DNA from: UBA9676 sp963837105
GTDB lineage: Bacteria > Actinomycetota > Actinomycetes > Streptosporangiales > Streptosporangiaceae
Direction: 5' to 3'
Length of the DNA stretch: 64,000 bases
Assembly (NCBI GenBank): GCA_963837105.1
Contig: CAWIMG010000026.1
Coordinates: 248,001 to 312,000 of the forward strand
How positions within the stretch are numbered: position 1 is the stretch's first letter; each line of letters opens with the position of its first letter. The notes beneath the pieces are model-generated. The model was not told the DNA's origin and made no database searches. It saw only the letters and a list, made by a program, of their open reading frames with translations. Both the position numbers and the translations under genes were made by a program. Below, piece by piece: positions 35,976-44,300 of this stretch.

Positions 35976-37451
35976 ATGGCTGAGGCGTATGTTGAAGAGC
36001 GGCACCTGCTGAAGTCCCTCCGGTGGTGGGACGGGTTCGTCATCGCCCTGTGCAACCCGGGCTTTTTGATCGCGTCGCTCGGGGCCTCCATGGACGTGCT
36101 GGGCACCTGGGGAGCGGTGCTCCTCTGGGGGATCTCGGCCTGCGTCGGCATGATGCAGACCTGGATCTACGCCGAGACCGCGTCCATGTTCCCTGACAAG
36201 CCGGGGGGCATCTCGCTCTACGCGCACGAGGGCTGGCGCGGGCGGTTCTCGCTGGCCGGCCCCATCGGGGCGTTCGGGTACTGGATCGGCTGGTCCGTCG
36301 TGCTGGCGATCTTCGGCGTGGTGATCGGCGGCCTCATCCAGGCGCAGTGGTTCCCGAACTCGACCTGGACGGTGTTCGACGGCGCGGTGCATCTGGGCCT
36401 GCCGCAGTTCATCGCGGTCGGCTGCATTGTGGCGGTCTGGCTGCTCAACGTCTTCGGCATCCGCCCGGCGGTGTGGATCTCCTACATCACCGGGGCCGGG
36501 CTCCTGGTCACGCTCGCCATCTTCATGTTCGTGCCGTACTTCACGGGGGACTGGCACAGCTCCAACATGACCTGGTCCCTGCATGGCTGGACCGGCTTCA
36601 AGACCGCGATGGTCTGGCTGTTCCTGATGGGATGGTCAATTTACGCCGCTGAGATATGCGCGACGTTCGCCCCTGAATACCACAACACCAGGCGGGACAC
36701 GACGATCGCACTGCGGTCGGCCGGGGTGTTCACGCTGATGGTGGCCCTGCTGTTCCCGCTCGGGGTGGGCGGGGTCACCGGCGCCCCACCGCCGAGCCAG
36801 GCGGCGGGCGAGTTCTACGTACCCGCCCTCACCAAGCTCGTGGGCAGCGGCGCGGCTCAGGTCGTCATCGTGCTGCTTATCGGCAGCCTGTTCCTGTCGA
36901 TGATCTCTTCGACCGCCGACGGGTCGCGGGCTCTGTACGGGATCGCGCGTGATGACATGACGGTGAAGCAGCTGTATCACCTGAACCGCTGGCACGTGCC
37001 GGCCCGGGCTATGACCGTCGACCTGGTTGTGAACGTGGCGCTGGTGCTGTTCGTCCCGAGCATCATCGCGATCCTTTACTTGAGCAACATTGGCTACATC
37101 CTGGCGCACGTGCTGGCGCTGTCCGGGTTCCTGCTCTTGCGGAAGGACCGGCCGAACTGGCCGAGACCCATCAAGGTGGGCCCCATCTGGCTCGGCATCG
37201 CCGCGGTGCTCGTCGTGTACAACATCATCCTCATCGGCTTCGGCGTGACCAACCCCGCGCTCACCGGCTACGGGACCTTCGCCGACATGTGGATCGGCGT
37301 TGGTGTGCTCGTCGGCTCCGTGGTGCTGTTCTTCTACCGGCGGCTGGTCCAGGACAAGGCGAAGGTCACGTTCCGCGAGGAAGTGCCGACCGAGCCGACT
37401 CCCGAGCAGATGGCGCTGCTGCGCGAAGAGGCCGCGGTCCCGGTTGACTGA
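35976..37451 (+). CDS. APC-family amino-acid/amine permease
   Basis: 491 residues, about twelve hydrophobic helices. The first is WWDGFVIALCNPGFLIASLGASM with the unwound CNPG segment typical of APC superfamily helix 1. YAETASMFPDKPGGISLYAHEGW follows at helix 2-3 with the conserved FPxxPGG. SSTADGSRALYGIARDDM is the loop after helix 8. The C-terminal tail is acidic. ATG 35976 follows AACGGAGGTGCC. It opens the amine-catabolic locus and is convergent with a DAO-type oxidoreductase, two bases between stops. Uptake of an amino acid, methylamine or N-methyl amino acid is the likely role; substrate not determinable. Confidence 0.85.
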   Translation: MAEAYVEERHLLKSLRWWDGFVIALCNPGFLIASLGASMDVLGTWGAVLLWGISACVGMMQTWIYAETASMFPDKPGGISLYAHEGWRGRFSLAGPIGAFGYWIGWSVVLAIFGVVIGGLIQAQWFPNSTWTVFDGAVHLGLPQFIAVGCIVAVWLLNVFGIRPAVWISYITGAGLLVTLAIFMFVPYFTGDWHSSNMTWSLHGWTGFKTAMVWLFLMGWSIYAAEICATFAPEYHNTRRDTTIALRSAGVFTLMVALLFPLGVGGVTGAPPPSQAAGEFYVPALTKLVGSGAAQVVIVLLIGSLFLSMISSTADGSRALYGIARDDMTVKQLYHLNRWHVPARAMTVDLVVNVALVLFVPSIIAILYLSNIGYILAHVLALSGFLLLRKDRPNWPRPIKVGPIWLGIAAVLVVYNIILIGFGVTNPALTGYGTFADMWIGVGVLVGSVVLFFYRRLVQDKAKVTFREEVPTEPTPEQMALLREEAAVPVD

Positions 37452-37453
37452 CG

Positions 37454-38788
37454 TCAGCTCCAGGGGAACGGCGAGTTGCTGGTCGGGTGCAGCTCGCCGG
37501 TGCGGTAGCGGCCGAACCGGAACGGCGCCAGCAGTGCTTGCGGCTCCCCCAGCAGTTCCCTGGCCACCAGCTCCCCGACGCCGATCATCTTGTACCCGTG
37601 ATTGGAGTCGGCGACGACGTAGGCGTTCTGGCAGAACACGTCGAAGACCGGGAAGCTGTCCGGCGTGAACGCGCCGATCCCGCCAGTGGGCTCATGCCGG
37701 TAGAGATGACCCTTGCCCTGGAAACGCCCATGGCAGTGCGCCAGGGCTGAGGTCCACATCCGGGCGAAGCCATCGGTCACCGTGTACTCGGGGCTCTCCG
37801 GGCCGTACGGGTTGACGGCGACGTCCGCGGCGGGCCTGGCCACGACGTAGGGCGCGGTGCCGCCCTGGACCCCGCCGAAATAGGCGTCCGGCTTGTAGTA
37901 GATCCCCCACAGCTGGTCCGTGATCAGGTCACCGGTGCGGTCGTCGTAGAGCGGGGCGTCCGAGTCAACGTGCAGGACCGGCGGGAAGGCACCCTGGTTG
38001 GTGGTGAACTCCCTGGGGTCCACCGCCAGCGTTCCCTCCTGCAGTGCCCAGTACGTCCACATTGGCCGGTCCGGGTGAACGGCGCCGCCGGGTGTGGTCA
38101 CGGTGATGCTGGCGGGCAGATCCAGCATGGCCCACAGATCACGGATCCACGGGCCGACGGCGATCACCAGCTGCTCACAGCCGATCGTGCCCTGATCTGT
38201 CTCCACCGAGGTCACCGCGCCACCGCTGGTGCGAATCCCGGTAACGGTGACCCAGGACTGGATCCGCACCCCCTCGGCTTCGGCCTTGGCTGCCAGGCCA
38301 TGCAGCGAGCGCCCGTTGTTGGCATAACCGCCCCGCTGCTCGTGCAGGATCGCGGTGATGCCGGGCGCCCGCCAGTCATCGAACAGCGCGCGCATGTATT
38401 CCCGGCAGTTCCGCTCCCCCTCGGTGAGCACCGACGGGTAGCCGATCGCCTGCTGCTCAGCGAAGATCTTCGCGACGTCCTTGTGCATCGCCTCCGGGGC
38501 GATCTGCAGATAGCCGACCGGGTGGTAGGCGAACGCCTCCGGATCCGACTCCCACACGGCGACCGAGTGCGCCATGAGCTCGCGCATCGCGGGCTGGAAG
38601 TAGTTGTTGCGGATGACCCCGCAGGCGATGCCGGAGGCTCCGGCGCCCACGCCGCGCTTGTCCAGGACAAGGACGTCCCCACCGCCGCCGAGACCACGGC
38701 GGCGGAGCTCGGCCGCGAGATGCCAGGCGGTGGAGAGCCCGTGGATGCCCGCGCCAACGATCACGTACCTGCTGTGATCGGGAATCAT
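37454..38788 (-). CDS. DAO-family FAD oxidoreductase (sarcosine/dimethylglycine-oxidase-like, stand-alone)
   Basis: 444 residues. The FAD motif is YVIVGAGIHGLSTAWHLAAELRRR, with VLVLDKRGVGAGASGIACGVIRNNYF in the position where SoxB-type proteins carry the RSNY-like flavin contact. The centre has a strand LVIAVGPWIRDLWAMLDLPASI, and the C-terminal TPDSFPVFDVFCQNAYVVADSNHGYKMIGVGELVA is the second flavin motif. It has no C-terminal GcvT domain, unlike dimethylglycine dehydrogenase. ATG 38788 is preferred because GGGGAAGG lies eight bases upstream; ATG 38806 is in frame. It is divergent from the IclR gene over a shared operator. Expected reaction: oxidation of an N-methyl or secondary amine to imine. 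Confidence 0.82.
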   Translation of the reverse strand: MIPDHSRYVIVGAGIHGLSTAWHLAAELRRRGLGGGGDVLVLDKRGVGAGASGIACGVIRNNYFQPAMRELMAHSVAVWESDPEAFAYHPVGYLQIAPEAMHKDVAKIFAEQQAIGYPSVLTEGERNCREYMRALFDDWRAPGITAILHEQRGGYANNGRSLHGLAAKAEAEGVRIQSWVTVTGIRTSGGAVTSVETDQGTIGCEQLVIAVGPWIRDLWAMLDLPASITVTTPGGAVHPDRPMWTYWALQEGTLAVDPREFTTNQGAFPPVLHVDSDAPLYDDRTGDLITDQLWGIYYKPDAYFGGVQGGTAPYVVARPAADVAVNPYGPESPEYTVTDGFARMWTSALAHCHGRFQGKGHLYRHEPTGGIGAFTPDSFPVFDVFCQNAYVVADSNHGYKMIGVGELVARELLGEPQALLAPFRFGRYRTGELHPTSNSPFPWS

Positions 38789-38823
38789 CGCGTCCGCCTT
38801 CCCCATCGCCGGCCGGCGTGTAT

Positions 38824-38842
38824 TATTGCCCTATCGGCAATA
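38824..38842. promoter_or_regulatory. Inverted repeat TATTGCC-N5-GGCAATA between divergent genes (IclR operator candidate)
   Basis: Perfect 7-bp arms (38824-38830 and 38836-38842) with spacer CTATC, located 36 bases before the oxidoreductase start and 28 bases before the iclR GTG. The same core, TTGCC-N5-GGCAA, recurs at 39756-39770 and imperfectly at 39671-39685. Confidence 0.72.
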
Positions 38843-38869
38843 GAATTTCCATTCTTCTAGGATCATATC

Positions 38870-39622
38870 GTGGCCAGGACCGGACAGCCAGCCACCCGCC
38901 AGGTCGCCGCCGTCCAGCGGGCGATCGCCGTCCTCGATGAGCTCGCCGGCGCCCGGGCAGAGCTGGGCACCAACGAGATCGCCCGGCGGACCGGCATCAA
39001 CGTGAGCACGATCTCGCGGATCCTGGCCACCCTCACCAGCGGCGGCCTGGTCGAGCACGTCGCCGCCACTGGGCGCTACCAGCTAGGTATCGGGGTCATC
39101 CGGCTGGCGAGCGCCGCCGCCGAACGGCTCGACATCCGCTCCCTGGCCCACCCGCACCTGGCGGACCTCGCCAGCCGTACCCAGGAGACAGCCACGGTGT
39201 CGATACCGGGCGGGCACGAGGCGATCACCCTGGACTATGTCCAGAGCCCCTTGTCGGTGCGCAGCGTCGCCGAGGTGGGCCGGGCCAGCGCAGCGCACGC
39301 GACCGCGGTGGGCAAGGTCTTCCTGGCCCACGGCGGCTTCATCCCGGACGGGCCGCTGCCGGCCTTTACCGAGCGCACCATCGTGGATCACGATGTCCTG
39401 CGGGCAGACGTGGCCCTGGTCCGTGAGCGGGGCTGGGGCCAGGCACTCGGTGAGCGCGAGGAGGACCTCAACGCGGTCGCCGTGCCGGTGCTGGATCCAT
39501 CGGGGCGGCTGGCGGCGATCCTGGGCGTCCAGGGCCCGGCGGTCCGCTTCAGCCCGCGGGTCATGCGCAGCGCCGTGGAGCTGCTGATGGAGCGGGCCGC
39601 CCGGATCTCCGCCGCCCTGTGA
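38870..39622 (+). CDS. IclR-family transcriptional regulator
   Basis: 250 residues. The N-terminal winged helix is QVAAVQRAIAVLDELAG, then TNEIARRTGINVSTISRILATLTSGGLVEHV (recognition helix NVSTISRILATL), then GRYQLGIGVIRLA. The ligand-binding domain follows with SIPGGHEAITLDYVQS, RASAAHATAVGKVFLAHGG, the signature EEDLNAVAVPVLDPSGRLAAILGVQGPAVRF and a terminal helix. GTG 38870 is the start. It is divergent from the DAO-type oxidoreductase and 169 bases upstream of the flavin reductase gene. The shared TTGCC-N5-GGCAA repeats are its likely operators, so it should autoregulate and control both neighbours; the effector may be the amine or its product. Confidence 0.88.
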   Translation: MARTGQPATRQVAAVQRAIAVLDELAGARAELGTNEIARRTGINVSTISRILATLTSGGLVEHVAATGRYQLGIGVIRLASAAAERLDIRSLAHPHLADLASRTQETATVSIPGGHEAITLDYVQSPLSVRSVAEVGRASAAHATAVGKVFLAHGGFIPDGPLPAFTERTIVDHDVLRADVALVRERGWGQALGEREEDLNAVAVPVLDPSGRLAAILGVQGPAVRFSPRVMRSAVELLMERAARISAAL

Positions 39623-39670
39623 GGTACCCAGTCAGCTGCCCCCAGGCCGCGATGGGCGAGGGCTCGTCTA

Positions 39671-39685
39671 TTGCCACTACGGCGA
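39671..39685. promoter_or_regulatory. Imperfect second operator copy (TTGCC-ACTAC-GGCGA)
   Basis: TTGCC at 39671-39675 and GGCGA at 39681-39685 with a five-base spacer: the same arms and spacing as the other two sites with one mismatch. It is 85 bases upstream of the perfect copy at 39756, in front of the flavin reductase gene. Confidence 0.5.
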
Positions 39686-39755
39686 CAGTATTGCAGAACC
39701 ACGACTTCCTCGGTGGGATGCTGGCACCTACACTGGGAGACGACCGGCAACCATG

Positions 39756-39770
39756 TTGCCGTGAGGGCAA
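39756..39770. promoter_or_regulatory. Third operator copy TTGCC-GTGAG-GGCAA before the flavin reductase gene
   Basis: Perfect 5-bp arms with five-base spacer, 21 bases upstream of the ATG at 39792. Occupation would block the promoter or ribosome site of the flavin reductase gene. Confidence 0.65.
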
Positions 39771-39791
39771 TTCCGTGTCTCTGGAGAGGCT

Positions 39792-40310
39792 ATGGCCGGA
39801 CCTTCCCGGCTGCGCGCCGGACAGCTCGACAGCTGGGACTTCAAGCAGGCCGTCGGTGTCTTCACGACCGGCGTCACCGTGGTGACGAGCTGCGACACCG
39901 AGGGCAGCCGGTTTGGCCTGACCGCGAATTCGTTCGCGTCGGTCTCGCTTGAGCCGCCGCTGGTGCTCTTCTGTGTCGACCACCGCGCGCCCAGCCTGGA
40001 AGGGCTGATCCGCACCGGGCACTTCGCCATCAACGTGCTGGCGTCCGACCAGGAGGAGATCGCCAAGCGCTTCGCACGGCCGGCCGCTGACAAGTTCACC
40101 GGCCTCGACTGGCGGGTGGGCATCTTCGGCGACCCGCTGCTGGACCGCTGCATCGCGCATATCGAGTGCACCCTGGACGTCCGGCATCCCAGCGGAGATC
40201 ACGACATCGTCATCGGCCGGGTGCACCGGGCCCGGTTCTACGCCGGGGAACCGCTCATCTTCCACCGCAGCCGGTTCGGCACGGTCGTGTCGGACTCCGC
40301 GACGGGATGA
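39792..40310 (+). CDS. Flavin reductase (HpaC-like) domain protein
   Basis: 172 residues. The FMN-binding split barrel shows FKQAVGVFTTGVTVVTSCD, GLTANSFASVSLEPPLVLFCVDH, HFAINVLASDQEEIAKRFA and the C-terminal HDIVIGRVHRARFYAGEPLIFHRSRFG. This is the NAD(P)H:flavin oxidoreductase partner of two-component flavin monooxygenases. ATG 39792 follows CTCTGGAGAGGCT. It is preceded by two IclR-type repeats and is convergent with the DUF1989-GcvT gene, 31 bases between stops. An acyl-CoA-dehydrogenase-fold protein encoded at 42725-44125 could be the oxygenase partner; that pairing is inference. Confidence 0.85.
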   Translation: MAGPSRLRAGQLDSWDFKQAVGVFTTGVTVVTSCDTEGSRFGLTANSFASVSLEPPLVLFCVDHRAPSLEGLIRTGHFAINVLASDQEEIAKRFARPAADKFTGLDWRVGIFGDPLLDRCIAHIECTLDVRHPSGDHDIVIGRVHRARFYAGEPLIFHRSRFGTVVSDSATG

Positions 40311-40341
40311 CCGTAGCCACGGCGGTAATGGGAGCCATCCG

Positions 40342-42717
40342 TTACGAACGCGGGCGGGTCTTGCCCGGATCGTAGAACGGGAACCGGACGACGGCCGCGG
40401 GGATCCGCTTACGGTGCCCGTCCAGCTTGCCGACGTTGACCTCGGTGCCGATCTCGGAGTACTCCACGGCCATCCGGCACAGTGCGATGTTGGTGCGCAG
40501 CAGCGGCGACCGGGTGCCACTGGTGATCACGCCGACCTGGGACCGGCCCACATGGACGCAGTCGCCGTGCGCGGCGGGCTCGTTCCCGGCCAGCTCAAGC
40601 CCGACCAGCGTGCGCTGCGGCGAGGCCTTGCGCCGCTCCAGCGCGGCCCGGCCGACGAAATCGTCCTCCTTGGTCTTCAGCGGGACGGTGAAACCGATGC
40701 CGGCCTCGAACGGGTCTACCTGGTCGCTGAACTCATACCCCGCAAAGATCAGGCCGGCCTCGATCCGCAGGATGTCCAGGGCCTCCAGCCCGAGCGGGAT
40801 GAGCCCATGCGGCTCCCCTGCCTGCCAGACCGCGTCCCAGAGCGCGGGCGCGTCCGTGGGATGGCACCACAGCTCATAGCCGAGCTCGCCGGTGTACCCG
40901 GTCCGCGAGACGATCACCGGCAGGCCCTCGGGTCCGCCGATGCGCCCGATCGTGAACCGGAACCAGGTGAGATCCCCGAAGGCCGGCTGGGTCGGCGGGG
41001 CCCATACCAGCTCGGCCAGCAGCTCCCGCGACTTCGGGCCCTGCACGGCGATGTTGTGCAGCTGGTCGGTGGAGTGCTTGATCCACACCTGGTCGAGGCC
41101 GAGCCGGCCGGCGAGCTGGCGGAGCCAGGTCCCGTCGTACTCGTCGCCGCCGACGAAACGGAACGTGTCCTGGCCAAGCCGGAAGACCGTCGCGTCGTCG
41201 AGCATGCCGCCGGTCTCGTTGCACACGGCCGTGTACACCACCTGGCCGGTGGCCAGCTTCCTGATGTTGCGGGTGACCGCGGCCTGCAGCAGCGCCTCGG
41301 CGTCCGGGCCTACCACCTCGAACTTGCGCAGCGGGGAGAGATCCATCACGACCGCACCCTCGCGGCAGGCCCAGTACTCCTCGACCGCGCCGTGGTTGTC
41401 GAACCTCGACGGCAGCCAGTAGCCACGGTACTCGGTGACCTGCCTGGTCAGTTCCGACCAGCGGGGGTGGAATCCGGTCTCCTTGGTCAGCTTGGGCTCG
41501 CTGTCCGGGGTGACCCGGTGCGCTACCGCCATCGAGAACCTCCGCTCGGCCGGGTAGACGCGGACGTGGATGTCGGTCGGGTTCCAGGCGTTGGCCGGAT
41601 CGATGTCATCCGGGCAGGCGGAAGAGGCGCACACAAGGTCGCTCATGGCCCGCAGCAGGACGTAGTCGCCGGGCCGTGACCAGGGCTCGTCGAACAGCAA
41701 CTGGTTCGCGTCGTTGAAGGAGGTGTTGTAGAAGAAGTTCAGCGCCGGCCAGCCGCGGCGCGGCGCGATGCCGTACCGGACGAGTTCGCCGTTGAAGTTG
41801 TCGGTGCAGTTCACATGGCCCGGGTAACCCATGTCCTCGTAGTACTTGGCGTTGCACGCCAGCGCGAAAGTGTCATGGCGGCCGACCGTGTCCCGCACCA
41901 CCTCCACCAGCGGGCGCATGTCCTGGTCGTAGAACTTCCCGAACAGCCCCGGCTGGGGGTAGGCGTTCCCCATCAGGTTGCGGGTGGTGGTCGCGTCCAG
42001 GCCGCGCTCGGCTCCCTCGGCCAGCCGCTGGGCGTGGAAGGCGAGGAAGTCGGAGCACTGACGGCCCTCAACGTCGATCACCTGCATGTACTGGCCCGCC
42101 GCTACCTCATACGACCGCGCGGTGGCGGTGTCCACCCGCACATCGAGCAGCGGGTCGGCGAGTGGTGGCGGCAGCTGCGGCTCACGGGCCGGCCGTGGCG
42201 TCGCCCGCCTGACCTCGATCACCAGGTCCGAGGGCGGGTTGTGCCCAGCCACCGGCATCAGCCCGCCCGGCGCGGCCACCACGCAGGTCAGGTGCTGCTG
42301 CGCGGTGAACTGCGCCTGCGTGCCCGCGGGCGACCACTCCCCGAACAGCCCCACCGCGTGCACCTGCGCCGGATCGAGCCCCCTGGCCGCCAGCGGTCCG
42401 ATGACCGCGGCTTCCGCCTCTGGCGGCCGCCGGCTATCGTGCCCGGGTGGCTGGGGCCCGGGCCGGGCCAGCGTGCGCAGCACCGTTGCCTCGCTATCGG
42501 CCGCTGTCCCGAGCGCCCGGTAGTCTTCCCGGCCGCCGGCGAGCACGGTGAGCTCACCCCGCTGCCGTCCTTCTGTGTCGGTGACGGTGAGCACGTCGCC
42601 CGGGCCGAGCTCGATCGCGGTGATGGCCCCTGGGTGCACCCGGTATCGCTCCAGCCGGGGGTCCGCGGGCAGCAGCCCGGGCAGGATCAGGCGCGGTCGC
42701 GCAGCGGACACCGTCAC
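40342..42717 (-). CDS. DUF1989 (urea-carboxylase-associated) - aminomethyltransferase (GcvT) fusion protein
   Basis: 791 residues in three parts. Residues ~1-190 are a divergent DUF1989-like copy (YRVHPGAITAIELGPGD). Residues ~195-400 are a clear DUF1989 domain with VEGRQCSDFLAFH, NLMGNAYPQPGLFGKFYDQD, CNAKYYEDMGYPGHVNCTDNFN and ASSACPDDIDPANAWNPTDIHVRVY, which contain the conserved Cys and His thought to bind metal. Residues ~420-791 are a complete GcvT/aminomethyltransferase fold with VMDLSPLRKFEVVGPDAEALLQ, SRTGYTGELGYELWC, the folate-site GLEALDILRIEAGLIFAGYEF, and the C-terminal DDFVGRAALERRK. GTG 42717 lies seven bases after the upstream stop. Likely a tetrahydrofolate-dependent transfer of a one-carbon unit from a methylated nitrogen compound; the DUF1989 part may bind the substrate. 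Confidence 0.82.
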   Translation of the reverse strand: MTVSAARPRLILPGLLPADPRLERYRVHPGAITAIELGPGDVLTVTDTEGRQRGELTVLAGGREDYRALGTAADSEATVLRTLARPGPQPPGHDSRRPPEAEAAVIGPLAARGLDPAQVHAVGLFGEWSPAGTQAQFTAQQHLTCVVAAPGGLMPVAGHNPPSDLVIEVRRATPRPAREPQLPPPLADPLLDVRVDTATARSYEVAAGQYMQVIDVEGRQCSDFLAFHAQRLAEGAERGLDATTTRNLMGNAYPQPGLFGKFYDQDMRPLVEVVRDTVGRHDTFALACNAKYYEDMGYPGHVNCTDNFNGELVRYGIAPRRGWPALNFFYNTSFNDANQLLFDEPWSRPGDYVLLRAMSDLVCASSACPDDIDPANAWNPTDIHVRVYPAERRFSMAVAHRVTPDSEPKLTKETGFHPRWSELTRQVTEYRGYWLPSRFDNHGAVEEYWACREGAVVMDLSPLRKFEVVGPDAEALLQAAVTRNIRKLATGQVVYTAVCNETGGMLDDATVFRLGQDTFRFVGGDEYDGTWLRQLAGRLGLDQVWIKHSTDQLHNIAVQGPKSRELLAELVWAPPTQPAFGDLTWFRFTIGRIGGPEGLPVIVSRTGYTGELGYELWCHPTDAPALWDAVWQAGEPHGLIPLGLEALDILRIEAGLIFAGYEFSDQVDPFEAGIGFTVPLKTKEDDFVGRAALERRKASPQRTLVGLELAGNEPAAHGDCVHVGRSQVGVITSGTRSPLLRTNIALCRMAVEYSEIGTEVNVGKLDGHRKRIPAAVVRFPFYDPGKTRPRS

Positions 42718-42724
42718 TGCCGGG

Positions 42725-44125
42725 TCACCTGCCAATCGGCTCCTTGGCCTCGTCCTCCGCCGCTTGCGTGAGCAGCTTCTCCGCCAGGGCACGCTTGCCC
42801 TTCGCGTCGAGCTTCTTCGTCTCGTTGGCGATCGCGCGCTCGTTGACGTGCTGGTTCCAGTAGTCGAGGACCTCGAACCCGAGCAGCGTCGCCTTGCCCA
42901 CGAACTGCCGCAGCACCTCGTTGGTCGGGCCCATCACCCAGCCGGCCTTGGCATCACGCAGGTACCGTTCCAGCTCCATGTCGCGTTTGTAGCCGGAGCC
43001 ACCGCAGGCGTGCAGCATCTTGTCCACCACATGCGCGACGTTCTTCGCCGCGGCGAACTTGATCTGCCATGCCCAGTGCAGGTAGGCGGCCCGGGCGGTG
43101 GTGCCCGGCCGCAGCACCCGCTGGTTGTTGTCGGTCGCCCGGTCCATCGCGTCGGCCACCGAGAGCGAGAAGACCCGGCACGCGTTGGTGTCGATGACCG
43201 CTTCGCCGACGTAGTCCTGGATTGTCGGGTAATCGGCTACCCGCAGGCCCACGTCCACGTGCCGCTTGCGGGTGGTATGCCGCTTGGCGATGTCGATCGC
43301 GCCCATCGCGATGCCGTTCCACACCGACGACGAGCCGACCAGGAACCACGGGTCCACCGACTCGTCGTTGGACTCCGCGCCATCCCCGACTGGTCCGACA
43401 ATCTGATCACCGGGGATCTCGCCGTTCACGTCGAGCCCGCCGGACTGGTTGCCACGCAGGCCGAGCGCGTCCCACAGGGCCGGCTGGGCGTGCGCGTCCT
43501 CAGCGTTGACCACGAACACCGACAGGTCGTCGTACCCCTTGAAGTCAGGGCTGGTCGTCTGCACCACATAGAAGTCGGCGAAGCCGGCCGAGGTGGTCCA
43601 CGACGCCTTCTTCCGCACCCGGTAGCCGCCGTTGACCCGCTCGGCCCCAGACGAGATCGGATACCAGAAATGGCTGCCGGTCTCCGGGTCGGAGTATGAC
43701 AGGGTGCCGATCTTCCCCGAGTTGAGCGGCCGGATGTACTTGTCGATCAGCGCGGGTGTGGCCCGCAGCATGATGGCGTTCACCGCGCCGATGTGCATGA
43801 CGTAGCACATCGCGGTGGACGCACAGCCATAGCGGGCGATCGTCTCGCAGACCATCGAGTAGGCGACGTGGTTCTGGCCGAGCCCGCCGTACTCCTCGGG
43901 CACGGTCAGCGCCAGGAACCCGTGCTCGCCGAGCAGTTCCAGGTTCCGGCGCGGGAACTTGAGCTCATCGTCGGAGCGTTTGGCGTTGTCCCGCATCTCC
44001 TGCTGGCAGAGCTCGATCAGCGTGGACCGGAGTTCTTTCTGCCGGTCGGTCAGCAGCCAGTTGGGATCCCAGTCATACCCCAGGCCCCAGTACGGCTCGG
44101 AACCCCACATCTTCTCCTCGCTCAA
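42725..44125 (-). CDS. Acyl-CoA-dehydrogenase-fold flavoprotein lacking the catalytic Glu
   Basis: 466 residues. The fold is clear: LTVPEEYGGLGQNHVAYSMVCETIARYG, TLSYSDPETGSHFW in the FAD loop, VRKKASWTTSAGFADFYVV, then HACGGSGYKRDMELERYLRDAKAG. The segment that normally reads EGTNE is MGPTNEVLRQ, and the alternative helix-G position (LVGSSSVWNGIAMGAIDIA) also lacks Glu, so classical alpha,beta-dehydrogenation is unlikely. Group D flavin monooxygenases share this fold without the base. ATG 44125 follows GAGCGAGGAGA. The stop is followed seven bases later by the DUF1989-GcvT gene, an operon. Hypothesis: an N-hydroxylating or demethylating oxygenase supplied by the nearby flavin reductase. Confidence 0.78.
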   Translation of the reverse strand: MSEEKMWGSEPYWGLGYDWDPNWLLTDRQKELRSTLIELCQQEMRDNAKRSDDELKFPRRNLELLGEHGFLALTVPEEYGGLGQNHVAYSMVCETIARYGCASTAMCYVMHIGAVNAIMLRATPALIDKYIRPLNSGKIGTLSYSDPETGSHFWYPISSGAERVNGGYRVRKKASWTTSAGFADFYVVQTTSPDFKGYDDLSVFVVNAEDAHAQPALWDALGLRGNQSGGLDVNGEIPGDQIVGPVGDGAESNDESVDPWFLVGSSSVWNGIAMGAIDIAKRHTTRKRHVDVGLRVADYPTIQDYVGEAVIDTNACRVFSLSVADAMDRATDNNQRVLRPGTTARAAYLHWAWQIKFAAAKNVAHVVDKMLHACGGSGYKRDMELERYLRDAKAGWVMGPTNEVLRQFVGKATLLGFEVLDYWNQHVNERAIANETKKLDAKGKRALAEKLLTQAAEDEAKEPIGR

Positions 44126-44300
44126 CCTGGAACCCCTTTACTGGATCGGTAGCCACGACAGTGGACGATGTTTACCTGCACTACACGTTGCCGAGAGTAC
44201 GCCTGAGACCTGCCCGGCGAAAGGGGCCCAGCCGACGCCCAGCTGCGGGTCACCGCAGGTACCCGGCGCGCTGCCCAGCAGCTGGCCGGGAACGCGCGCC

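Noticed and set aside
44190..44205. GTTGCCGAGAGTACGC as a fourth IclR-type operator
   Set aside because: Only one arm (TTGCC) is present and the second arm does not match.
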